The notes beneath the pieces were generated by a model. It was not told where the DNA came from, ran no database searches, and saw only the letters and a list, made by a program, of their open reading frames with translations. DNA of 64,000 bases from Adiantum capillus-veneris (Eukaryota > Streptophyta > Polypodiopsida > Polypodiales > Pteridaceae), in assembly GCA_014529385.2 (NCBI GenBank), contig CM043958.1, positions 87,956,525-88,020,524 of the forward strand, given 5' to 3'. A program made the translations under genes and the position numbers. Each line of letters starts with the position of its first letter. The first letter of the stretch is position 1. Shown one piece after another: positions 34,680-45,000 of the stretch.

Positions 34680-37260
34680 CTCCATGAGGATCATCTCATG
34701 GAACGTGCAGGGACTAGGAGGGCCCCACTTTCAGCGTCAGAGGGGTCGGCTGCATCACGAGCTTCAGAGATGCCTTGTGGGTGGTGAGATTGACATTCTT
34801 ATGCTACAGGAGCATCATCTTTGTGAGAGTCGCATTAGACGGTGTGGTTAGATTTTGCATGGTCGTTATGAGACGTTTTGGTCATTTGCATTTGGACCTG
34901 GAGGTATCCAGGGTGGGGTATGTATGACTATTGCGAATTCTTTGCAGTAGGCCATTGTGGACAGAGGGATATTGTGCCAGGCAGGGCTCTTTGCAGTAGG
35001 CCATTGTGGACAGAGGGATTATTGTGTCAGGCAGGGCTCAGTGGATTACTATGCAGGTTCAGGGTTGGCTCATGGGCTTCCTAAACATCTACGCGCCCAA
35101 TGCGGCGAGTGGCAAATGCACGTGCAGAGTCTTGGTCCCATATTGTAGAGTCTCTGCCACAGGCAGAGCAATGGTGCATTGGGGGTGACTTCAACGTGCT
35201 CGAGGACCCCTCTGACAGAATTGGAGGTAGCCATACTATTGTGCATGGAGTTGAATTGGCAGCTTGGGAGAGGTTATATGACTCTGCGGGTTTCAGATGT
35301 GTGGTAGCATTCTAGCTTTGTGAGGCCTCCAGACAGCCTAGCCTTTTCTCGTTCGAACCACAGAGTGGGAGGAGTGAGTCTATCTTGGATAGATCGCTTC
35401 TATAGTGAACATTTTTGTGACTTGGGTGGGTTAGTTGGCATTCGGGTTGGGACTTCGTTTTCGGACCATGCACCAATGATCCTCACAGTGACAGATAGAC
35501 AGAGGCGGGGGAGCGGGAGCACGTTCCTTCGCATCCCTGAGAGGGTCTTGCTGGACTCTGCGCTCAAAGCAAGTGGTGGCTCGTGGCTCTTTGAACAGAG
35601 GGCTTAGACTTGCAGGACTCTCCTGCTGACAGAGTGGCCTCTGGACTTGCTCAGCTTAGTTGGGTTTTTCTCCAGGAGTCTATGGCCCGCCTGGCTAAAG
35701 CGAGAGAGGAGCAGCAACGTCTCAAACAGGGTGTTGCTTCCTTGTAGAGGATACAGGAGCAGCATCCAGACAGTCCTTGGTTGGAACAGCAATTGCAGCA
35801 GGCTCGCCAAGAGCTTGCCAGCACAGAGGAGCGGCACCAGGAGTTTGCTTTTCATCGACAGGCATCTTACTGGACCCCAAGTGGGTGACAGAGTGATAGG
35901 GGATTTGTTTGAGACAGTGGGGCCCCGACATGCGCATGCCAAGGTCAGCCAGTCGAGGAGGCCTGACGGGTCAATTGCTTCAGAGCCAAAGGACATGCGT
36001 GCAGTTGCCACCGACTTTTACCGTGACCTGATGTGTACAGAGCCTTAGTCAGAGCGTCAGGATGCATGCAAAGAGCAGGTGTGGGCATAGATGCCTTGTC
36101 TTGTGACTGAGGAGATGCGCCAGAGGCTCGAGCTGCCTCTCTAGTTAGAGGAGTTCCACACGACCCTCAGAGCACTTCCCCGTGGTAGCTGTCTAGGTTA
36201 GGATGGTTTGACTCCCAGCTTTTTCTTAGAGCACTGGGACTTGCTTGGCCTAAATCTCTGCAGCGCTTTTCACTACATCCTACACACAGGAGAGATGCCT
36301 AACAGCATGAGTGAGGGCCTGATTTACCTCATTCCCAAGGAGGGTGGCTCCTTGGATGAGATTTGATAGTGGCGGCCCATCACCATCCTCAACTCAGCCT
36401 AGAAAATTCTCGCCAAGGCTCTGAATTTGAGGATTTAGCCACTTTTAGAGAGCATCATACATGAGACACAGACAGGTTTTGTCAAGGAGCGTAGTATCCT
36501 TGACAACATCTTCACTTTCTGGGAGGCATCTGCCCTCGCATGCCTCCGTGGTGAGGATCTGGAGATACTTCTTCTCAATTTTGAGAAGGCTTATGATAGA
36601 GTTGATTGGGACTTTTTAAAGGGCACTCTACGCAGGATGGGCTTCTCAAATGCATTCAGCTCTCTACAAACAGACACATAGTCAGGTACTTTTGTCAGGT
36701 GGTAGAGGAAATCGCTTCATGCTCACACATTCGGTCACACAGAGCTGCTCTCTAGCCCCCTTCCTCTTTCTGTTCTATGCTGAGGCGATGAGCAGGTTTC
36801 TGGTTTCATAGCAAGTTGGTCTAAGTGGCTTAGCGCTTCCTATTCGGGGAGATGAGCTATTGGATGTTGAGTTTGCAGACGACTCAGCCTTGTACTTGGA
36901 GGGGCTAGGAGGCCAACCTTGACAGGAGTAAGCAAGATCTTGAGACCTTTTGTTGTGCATCAGGCGCACTGATCAACTAGAGAGAGACAGTGGCTTACTC
37001 GGTTGGTAGTGCTCCTACGCTTGATTGGCTGCCAGGTGAGGGTTTCAGATGGATTCCCCCAGGTCCTGCAGTTCGGTACTTGGGCTGTCAAGTTGGCTTG
37101 GCTTGTTTCCTGAGCACCAGATTGCTCCCCTCCGCATGTCCATCAGGAGGAAGTTGTTACATTGGAGTTTTGCACGACTTTCTCTGGCAGGCAGAGTGGT
37201 AGTGGCCAACCAGGTGTTGTTGGCTACTATGTGGTACATCACTTCTTGTTAAATCTTTTT
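34680..37260 (+). pseudogene. L1-like LINE ORF2: APE endonuclease and RT, degraded
   Basis: Endonuclease start MRIISWNVQGLGGPHFQ at about 34687 with ILMLQEHHL (the E of the active site). WCIGGDFNVLEDPSDRIGGS lies at about 35183-35245, and SFSDHAPMIL supplies the SDH motif at about 35457. RT begins near 36300: IYLIPKEGG, WRPITILNS, ETQTGFVKERSILDNIFTFW, LLLNFEKAYDRVDWDFL, then after frame changes FADDSALYLEGL near 36870. Many stops are TAG where Gln is expected. A 49-bp tandem duplication sits at 34941-35039. The element is on the opposite strand to the host gene whose intron it occupies. Confidence 0.87.
34941..35039 (+). repeat. 49-bp tandem duplication inside LINE ORF2
   Basis: TTTGCAGTAGGCCATTGTGG recurs at 34941 and 34990; the two units differ by a few bases and break the endonuclease frame. 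Confidence 0.85.
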
Positions 37261-37560
37261 GAGTTCCTGCATCAGCCAGGTAGAGAGGCTGATCAGGAAC
37301 TTCGTGTCACTCAGATAGCCCGGGCCAAAAGAGATCCTTTTCACTACTTTCGGATGTCTCTTCCACAATCGCTACGCTTCTCGTTCACCATTCGAGACAT
37401 CTCTCAACAAACCCTGGAGTTGTTTTTTGGTGTTGCTCATTGCCTTGACCCTTTTCTTCATGGTCTGAGTACAGAATTCTACTATGTACATTATCTTCTT
37501 TGTGGGTTCTCCCACATCCTGAGGTATTCCACCAGTAAAATATGTAATACAAAAAAAAAG
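37261..37560 (+). mobile_element. 3' end of the L1-like LINE
   Basis: A degraded C-terminal frame (READQELRVTQIARAKRDPF, SFTIRDISQQTLELFFG), then AAAATATGTAATAC and a run of nine A at about 37551-37559, which may be the poly(A) tail. Confidence 0.55.
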
Positions 37561-37951
37561 TTGGGTGTGCACGTGCTCATGGGCACAGCAGCTTAGTTCA
37601 AATTACCCGATTGAAGTTGGCAAATAATGTAGGATGTAATATACGCTCTCCTGTGGAAAGGAATGAAAAAATGCAAGCAAGACCGCTCATTGTATCAAGT
37701 ATAATGACAAGTGGAGGAAAACAAGAGTAGGTGGCTACACACATCCATATAGATGAAGTAGCTGTGCAGTTGGTTACAAACTGCAGAAATGTTCTTCTCG
37801 TGTTTCATGTATTCAATTCACTCAGCATATTCCTTGCAATGCTACCTAAGGATAACAATACATAGGTGGAATTTTGATCTATACTAAAGATACAAATGAA
37901 TGCAGACTGTCTAAAGATTTAAACACTTGTGTTTTACACTAATCGATTTAC

Positions 37952-38622
37952 CTCCACCAAAGATTGCTCGAAAACATCTGCCACCATTCTCTCCTGGGAA
38001 AAAAGATCAAACTTGATAATTACATGTTTTCTATAAACCATATAAATATAAGTTTCTTTGACAAAATATGAGCAGCTGATAAGCTATTTACCATCCACCC
38101 TGCAATCAAAGGAAGTTCAGAGACATCCACTCCATGAGTAGAGAGCGGACGAGCATTCATTTGAACATAAGGAGCATTTTCAAAGCATAATCGAAGACGA
38201 CTAATAAAAGGCCAGCTCTTTGAGAATTTTACTCCAACACGAACCTATCAAATCAGAAAATTCCTAAGAGATCACAATCATGACGCAGAACTTGTTTTGA
38301 GAGATGATGTTTTTTCTTACCTTTCCCTCAATGTGCAATCTGGAGATATGTATATTGGTTGTAATACCAAGCCCAACACTCTTTGCAATTTGCACACTTA
38401 AAATAGCAATCATATCTTCAGCTGCTGCAAAGTCCAAGAAAAAATCCATAACCTGCACCAACAAGGAAAAATGATTTCCAAAAGCAAGCAGAAGGACTAC
38501 TTGTAGGCATGGAAAGAACTATTAACCAGATGATCGTCTCCAGAAAGGCGTTCAAGTGTGCGGACGCCCATAAACTTTGGTGGTTCTCGCCCCAAGTCAA
38601 GCTGTTGCAGTGTGGCTTTCTT
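37952..38622 (-). CDS. NTMC2T6: NTMC2T6-like gene: SMP domain exons
   Basis: Four small in-phase exons. 38622-38527 (32 codons) codes KKATLQQLDLGREPPKFMGV and RLSGDDHL. 38452-38321 (44 codons) codes VMDFFLDFAAAEDMIAILSV and NIHISRLHIEGK. 38244-38092 (51 codons) codes VRVGVKFSKSWPFISRLRLC and THGVDVSELPLIAGWM. 37993-37952 (14 codons) codes ERMVADVFEQSLVE. This is the synaptotagmin-like mitochondrial-lipid-binding (SMP) domain found in plant NTMC2 and SYT tethers, which move lipids between the ER and other membranes. The next residues, PNMLVLDL, are coded 12.6 kb away at 25335. Exons for the N-terminal membrane anchor and first SMP segment were not found up to 64000. Confidence 0.87.
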
Positions 38623-38790
38623 CTGAAAAGCGGTATGAGGTCGCATGAGTTTTTCAGCTTGTGAAACTCTCGATTATGATGATGATGAGTATGTAGGGTA
38701 GCTTACATACCGAGTCACTATAGGTACCCTCATTTATTTTTATTTTTATGTTCCTCAGACATTGTCCTAGCGTCACACATGGATGTAACC

Positions 38791-38836
38791 TTTTGGTCTC
38801 ATAGTCATTTTGGCCTTTTGAAGATGTTAATATAAC

Positions 38837-38886
<50 letters not shown>
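38791..38886 (+). mobile_element. Solo LINE 3' UTR with (TC)n tail, copy D
   Basis: TTTTGGTCTCATAGTCATTTTGGCCTTTTGAAGATGTTAATATAACA-type sequence matches the 3' UTR end of copy A at 26461-26510, and is followed directly by (TC)n at 38840-38886. No ORF2 remains upstream, so this is an extreme 5' truncation. Confidence 0.78.
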
Positions 38887-38887
<1 letters not shown>

Positions 38888-38890
<3 letters not shown>

Positions 38891-38903
38891 CCCCGCCCCC
38901 ACG

Positions 38904-38935
<32 letters not shown>

Positions 38936-39378
38936 CACCCCCCCGCCTCCCCCCTCGCACTGTCCTCTCTCGCTACTCCCTCGCGCTGCCCCCCTTGCCA
39001 AACCCCCTCGTGCTGCCCCCCCGCCCAGCCAACCCCACTGCCTCTGTATTTTCTGCAGCCAGACCCGTTGCTCTGCTTTGCTTTGCATCCCCCCCCCCCC
39101 CCCCCCCCCCCCGGGCAGGTACAAGTCCAATCTGCAACAAGGTTTTTGAATTCACACTGCATGGAATTTTCCAGCAATTTTCAAAGATTTCAAAAATTTT
39201 CAAAAATTCTCAAAGTTTGCAAGCAAAAAATCAGAAATACAGAAAACTCAGATTGCAGACTTTTTTGCAGAAATTGCAAGGGTATGCAAAATGTATGCTT
39301 GATGCGGGAGACAATGTATGCATAGTGTGGAAACATATGAGCGCATAGTGGCTCTCGTTTTCCTGGCGGCGATCAAGC
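38888..39378 (+). other. C-rich leader with two long poly(C) runs
   Basis: 30 C at 38907-38936 and 24 C at 39089-39112, with CCCTCGCGCTGCCCCCC phrases like those at 32350-32867. From 39120 it becomes AT-rich with repeated TTTCAAAAATTTTCAAAAAT. It may be the 5' UTR of the ORF1-like frame that follows. Confidence 0.5.
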
Positions 39379-39907
39379 ATGAGGAAGCAGAGTGATAAGA
39401 CCGACCCCTTAGAGGATGCCATTCAAAAGTGCAAAGAGGAAATGACGGAGACCATTACCAAGATGAACCGCAACCTATTGGGCAGAATAAAAAAGCTCGA
39501 AGGACAGGGGTTGATCCAAGAAAGCAAGATAAATGCACTAGAAGATCGTGTGACAGCTCAGGATGAAGAGATTGCGTCACTCAAGAAGGATCTTGCCAAA
39601 GCACGATCAAGAAACACACTGGAAGAGGGCGAATTGCAACCCTCAGTAATCGAAGAAATCAACACGATCAAGGAGCAAGTACGGGCCATCAAAGAGGGAG
39701 AAGAGCAACACAAAGAGATGACGACTTCTTGGGTAGATGTTCTTACAAAAACTCAACAAAAGGCGAATGAAGCCGAGAAATGGATCGAGGTTGCCAAGAA
39801 AGAAAAAGGCAAGAAAATAACGTCCACTCTCGGAAAAAAAGAAAATAACGTCCACGTCCACACGCACTATTATTAATCTGACACTAGAGGAGGAGCAAAG
39901 AAGACGT
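39379..39907 (+). pseudogene. LINE ORF1-like coiled-coil protein, 5' half (split by a gypsy insertion)
   Basis: Frame 39379-39876 codes 165 residues, almost all helical: MRKQSDKTDPLEDAIQKCKE, LEGQGLIQESKINALEDRVT and AQDEEIASLKKDLAKARSRN form a clear coiled coil. A small local duplication (AAGAAAATAACGTCCAC) shifts the frame near 39830. The true frame continues as LTLEEEQRRR up to the LTR at 39908. The 3' half resumes at 48580 with no loss except the 4-bp target duplication. A coiled coil followed by an RNA-binding-like domain is the layout of many LINE ORF1 proteins; a host gene is less likely. Confidence 0.6.
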
Positions 39908-41032
39908 TGTCAGGAGTTTTTTGGAGCAAGAGATTGCGCATATGTACATATACATGCATGGTGCATCAAATAAAGAATTGCCCATTTTTCAGAGCCAGGT
40001 GGTTACGTGGGGCCCACATGTGTACAGGTAGGACAGGGTGTACATAGTGCATCGATTTTCACTATTACCAGTACCACTGTGTTTTTTCTACAATAAGGAG
40101 GAGTTGGTAGCGCGTAAAACTTCTCGAGGAAGCTATCCGCGAGCCGACGACATGAGGTAAGCAGGTGCGTCAGATGGCATCCAGTGGCGTCAGGAGGACG
40201 AACGAGGTCAATATTTACACGCGGATGAGGACGGACACAACGTGGGTGTTTTCTTGTGAGAGTTATGCAGAAAGGTCATCATTAGGACCACTTTTTGGGG
40301 CCACTTCACGTGGTTGCGAGACGCATTATTGAAAAGAAATGAGTGCCAGGTGTGCGGATGATGCAAAAAGGTGACAACTATGCACTGCGAGGTCAGTTTT
40401 TGGCCTGTTCGGGGTCCGTTTGAGGTCATCTAAAAGGCCAAGGGTGCCCAACTAAAAAATCTAAGTGTGGGAACTGAAAAAACAGAGAGAAGACCAGAAA
40501 AAACGTGGAGAAGAGAGGAGGAACAGCCGCAGGTGTGTTTTTGGGGTTTTTGGAGCCTGTTTTGGCCGTAAACTGCTCATCCGAGGTCGGATTTGAGCAC
40601 TTTGACATTGTAGACTAGGGTTTTGGGCCGTTCCGGACGCGATGGCGCTGTCCATTTTGCCAAATTACTCACTCTTTTTCTGCTGTTTTGGCTGTGTAAG
40701 TTTCTCCTATGAGCGAAGCTTCTTCTCCAATTTGTGATTGTATCTAGTATATTTTACCCATTTGGTGTTGGCCCAAGCTCATTTGTATCTAACTATCAGA
40801 AGTTCTCCTCTTTTGAGCTGAGTTTTGTGTGTGTGTGTGTGTCTCTCTCTCTCTCTGTGTGTGGAGTGGGAAAGTGGATAGTCTCTCTCCTCTCGCTCCA
40901 TCGGTGTGTTCCCTATCTCGGCCAGGTGGATTGTGTAAACCGAGTGGTGCCCCATAGTGTGTGTGTGTATCTTTCCAAGAGTGTGTGTTGGGTCGTTATA
41001 GAGGCGTTCTGTGTGTTTTCATCCCGCTCACA
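39908..41032 (+). repeat. 5' LTR of Tat-like gypsy element (family A)
   Basis: 1125 bp, starts TGTCAGGAGTTTTTTGGAGC and ends CATCCCGCTCACA. It is nearly identical to 47444-48579; by eye there are about twenty differences plus one indel (about 20 bp near 48300). The target duplication ACGT is at 39904-39907 and 48580-48583. Confidence 0.93.
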
Positions 41033-42027
41033 TTCTTTTCGCGCCCCCACGGAGGATCTTCTTCAAGTATCTTCTGCTTCGAGCTTCAAGCTTCGAGATT
41101 ACAGATTACAGGTTACAGGTTACAGGGACAGGTACAGGTACAGGTACAGGTGATTCACATAGGTACAGGTAGCTGGAGTATAGTGATATACTAGCCTTGG
41201 TGTCACTTGCAGTTGTTGTGGGTATGCATCACTTGGCGCCTATTTGAGCGCATTGTCTGTTGGATTGTACGTTACTTGTGGAAACTGCCATTGTACGCAT
41301 TTGTGGAGCCATACTTGGTTGTATTTGGCAGTCCCAGCCATTTCTGAGACTTGGTCTGGAAGATAGTCATTTCTGAGACTTGACTATACGCGATTTGCAT
41401 TAGCCTTCGTGTGAGGGTCGATAGCGTGAGGTTTTTATTGAGCTGGGGGATTCTCAAATGTGGAGATCCTTTCGGTGATACAGGTAGCTGGAGCACCCTT
41501 TTTGTGACCTCGCCATAGGCTATGTACTAGTGAGTCCTACTGGATGCTCGGGTTCTATTGTTGACAGTTTATGCATACATATACAGTCTATATTTTGGGT
41601 TCCTACTGCTCTATTTCTGGGGAAACTCTACCAAAATTTTTCCAAGTTATGATGGCTGGTTTTTTGGTCTTTTGAGCCATTTATGCTGTTATGCTGCTGA
41701 AATTTTGGCAAAATCAGAGGTTAAGTCAGGTGTGCCTTCTTGGGAGCTTCATGGTTGGCTTTAATGGATGATCAAAATGGCCCTCAATTCACTTCATTTC
41801 ATTTAACTCAAAGAATCCAAATAAATGTTCATGTGTCAAGGAAGATTTTTTTCCAGCAGCGCATAGTCTTTATGTTCGGGCCAAGAAGATTACGAGAGAT
41901 CTTGGAATGTCCTTTGCCTGTTGTAATTCCGATGATCAACTATGAAAACTCATTTGATGTGCATGTGTTTGTCCTTATCTAAAGTTGAGCTCCATTGAAG
42001 TTTCTGGGGATTGGGTAGTCAAAAGTT
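41033..42027 (+). other. Leader of the Tat-like gypsy element
   Basis: 995 bp between LTR and gag. No clear tRNA primer site could be recognised after 41032. A short tandem array of ACAGGT/TACAGG units occupies 41095-41171. No coding signal. Confidence 0.6.
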
Positions 42028-45000
42028 TTGGGTTCTTGCATGTGTGTTCAAAGGGGTTCTCAAAGCATTGTAACTTGGGTAGCCATGGCTTTCTCTTATC
42101 CGGAGTTTCATGGAAGAAGTGATGAAGATGTGGAAGATTTTTTGGAAAAGATGGAGGTTGCCTGCATTAGCAACCAGATTCATGACCCTGCACAAATGTT
42201 ACGTCTTCTCCAAATTTGTTTGAAGAGTGATGCACGAGTTTGGTCTAAAGAATTTGAAGAGGAGTTGCATGTGGCTAATCCACCTGTAAGATTGAGTTGG
42301 GACAATCTACGGCATGGGTTGGAAGTGGAGTTTGTGAAGATAGAAGATCCTGACAAAGTGTGGCAAGAAGTACAAGGTTTGGTGCAAAAGGAAGGTGAGC
42401 CAGTAGATGCGTACATACGTAAGTTCTCATTGGCATGGGAGCGGATGTGCAAGGCCTTAGCACCACAGGTACCCCCGCCTAACATGATGAAGAAGGACAG
42501 GTTCTTAGCTGGTCTTTGGGAGAATATACATTGGAGAGTGGAGCTAAAGAAGCCTAGGACATATGAAGATGCACTAGAGGTAGCAAGGAACAAAGAGTGG
42601 AAGCTGAGGAAAATGAGCCAGTTAGGGGTGGAGTCTTTGCCAATGAGGTCTGAATTTCAGCCTAAAGAGTCTTTACAAGGTCACATGTCAGGGGTTCATC
42701 ATGAACCAGTGGTTCCTGTTACTACTCAGGTTATGCCAGCAGTGGTCACTACATCGGTGCAAGATGATGGGCTAAGGCAAGTGGTAGATTTGATGAAGAA
42801 TCTTAGCCTAAACATGCTAGGTCAAGTGGGAAATAATCGAGGTCGAGGGAGGTTTGCAAATCAGCCAGGAGGTGAAGAAAGACCTAGGAATGGTGTTGGA
42901 CAAAGCAATGGTAGGTTTTGGAGGCAGACGCCCACATGTTATAATTGTGGAGAGTTGGGTCACATCAGCCCGCAATGTGATAAGCCACCAAGGATGGAGG
43001 AAGACATGTATCCATTGCCAAAACAAGTGCTAACTAGGTCAAATGATTATGGCATCGAAATTAAGGGAGACGAAGGAACCAGTGGACTGACCCAGGAGAA
43101 AAAGGGAAAGACAAAAGTGCTAAGTGTAGTCACCTTGGAGAAGGCATCAAAGCTAGAGGATACATTAGTGATGCCTATTGGAAAGAGGACCACAGAGGAT
43201 AAGGAAGGAAGAAGTGCCCCAGGTCCTAGTAAGAAGAAAGAAAAGAGCCATGAAGGTGAGGATGTCAAGGCCAAGAGGAAAAGGAGAGCTCGTCGAAAGT
43301 TTCATGTTTCAGATTTTCCACTAGGGGATGGGCAATTAAGCTATGAATTGAAGGAGGATCTGACGAGCAGGAAGGCAGATGTTACTTTTGGGCAGCTTAT
43401 AGAGATGGTGCCTAAGCTAAAGCGACAGTGGAAGAGGATGGTTAACCCAATGGAGAAAGAGCCAGAGAGAGGTTCAGTAAAGGTGTTGGCAATGGATGAG
43501 CTACCAGACATTTGTCCAATAGTAGATGTGTGGCATAAAAGGAAAAATTTGGGACAAGGTTATGTGGATGGCGGAGCCCAAATATGCGTCATAACACACT
43601 CATGCGTTGAGAAGATGGGTCTCACAGTGGCTGGGGTGTCAAGGTTTCGGATCAGATTGGCAAACCATCAAAAAGTAAAATGCTTGGGTGTTGTAAAGAG
43701 CTTAGAAGTGGAGGCATATGATGCAAAGGCAGTGGTTGATTTTCATGTGATGCCAGCAGGGTTGGGAGCACATCCTATTATACTGGGCAAACCATGGTTA
43801 CGTGCAGTGGGAGCTGTTCAAGATTGGCGACATGGTACGATTAGCCTCTATGGAAAGACAGGTACCAAGAAGCTTTATAATATGGACACAAGGAAACGAT
43901 TAGAGGAGCTTTATGAAGATAAGGATGAGTCTAGTGATGAAGACTCTTCCACGGTGACAGATGAGGACAGTGATAGCACTACCAGCAGTGATGAGGATGC
44001 TGATGTTGCATTTCTTTTGATGGACAAAGAAATCCAGGAGTTTGGTTTAGTTGCATTTGCGAATGAGGTTGAAGATAAAAGTGAAGGGCCTTATGAAGTG
44101 ATTGAAGGGCTGATGCAAACCAAGGTTGAGTTGTCAAAGAAGCAGGAATTGATGACACAAATGATCAGTGGAGACCTCTCAGCTATGGAGAAGGATATAT
44201 ATTTGCACATGCTGGCTAGTTTTCCTGATTTGTTCATTACTTCATATGAAGAGATCAGAGGGTTCAAGGGCGAAGAGATGCATATAGAGCAGAAAGAAGG
44301 TGCTAAGCCAGTGCGGCATAGGCTAAGAAGGATGGGTCAAGAGCAAATGGAAGCCTTGCGAGAAGAGGTGGACAAGTTATTGAAGGCAGGGTTCATAGTC
44401 CCTGTGGAGACCACAGAATGGGTGAGTCAAGTTGTAGTCAGTCCAAAGAAGGATGGGAAGTGGAGAATTTGTGTAGATTTTAAACCCTTAAACGCAGCCA
44501 CTAAGAAGAACCTATATCGTCTTCCATTCATTGATCAGATCTTGGATTCAGTGGCAGGTTATGAGAGGTACAGTGTGTGTGATGGTTTTTCAGGCTATTT
44601 TCAATTGAAGATTGCTCTTAAAGACCGCACAAAGACAACTTTTATTACGCCATGGGGCTGCTATTGCTACACAGTATTGCCATTTGGGTTGTCAAATAGA
44701 CCTTCCTTCTATCAAGAGAGAGCAAATTGGGTGTTGGAACCATTCATTGGTAGTTGTGTTAAAGCTTTTATGGATGACTTCTGTGTTTATAGCAATAGGG
44801 TTGAACACCATGAGAAGCTGCAGATGGTATTGGCTCGATATGATGAATGTGGAGGACAACTAAATCCAAAGAAATGTCATCTAGCATAGCCAAGGGTGAA
44901 GTTATTGGGCCACATGGTGTCAGAAAATGGCATTGAGTCTGATCCAGACAAGGTTAAGTCTATTATTCTTCTTCCATCACCTACGAGTACGAAGCAATTG

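Noticed and set aside
42028-44889. 953-residue open frame as a possible host gene
   Set aside because: It carries gag, zinc knuckle, protease and RT motifs in order and lies between matching LTRs.
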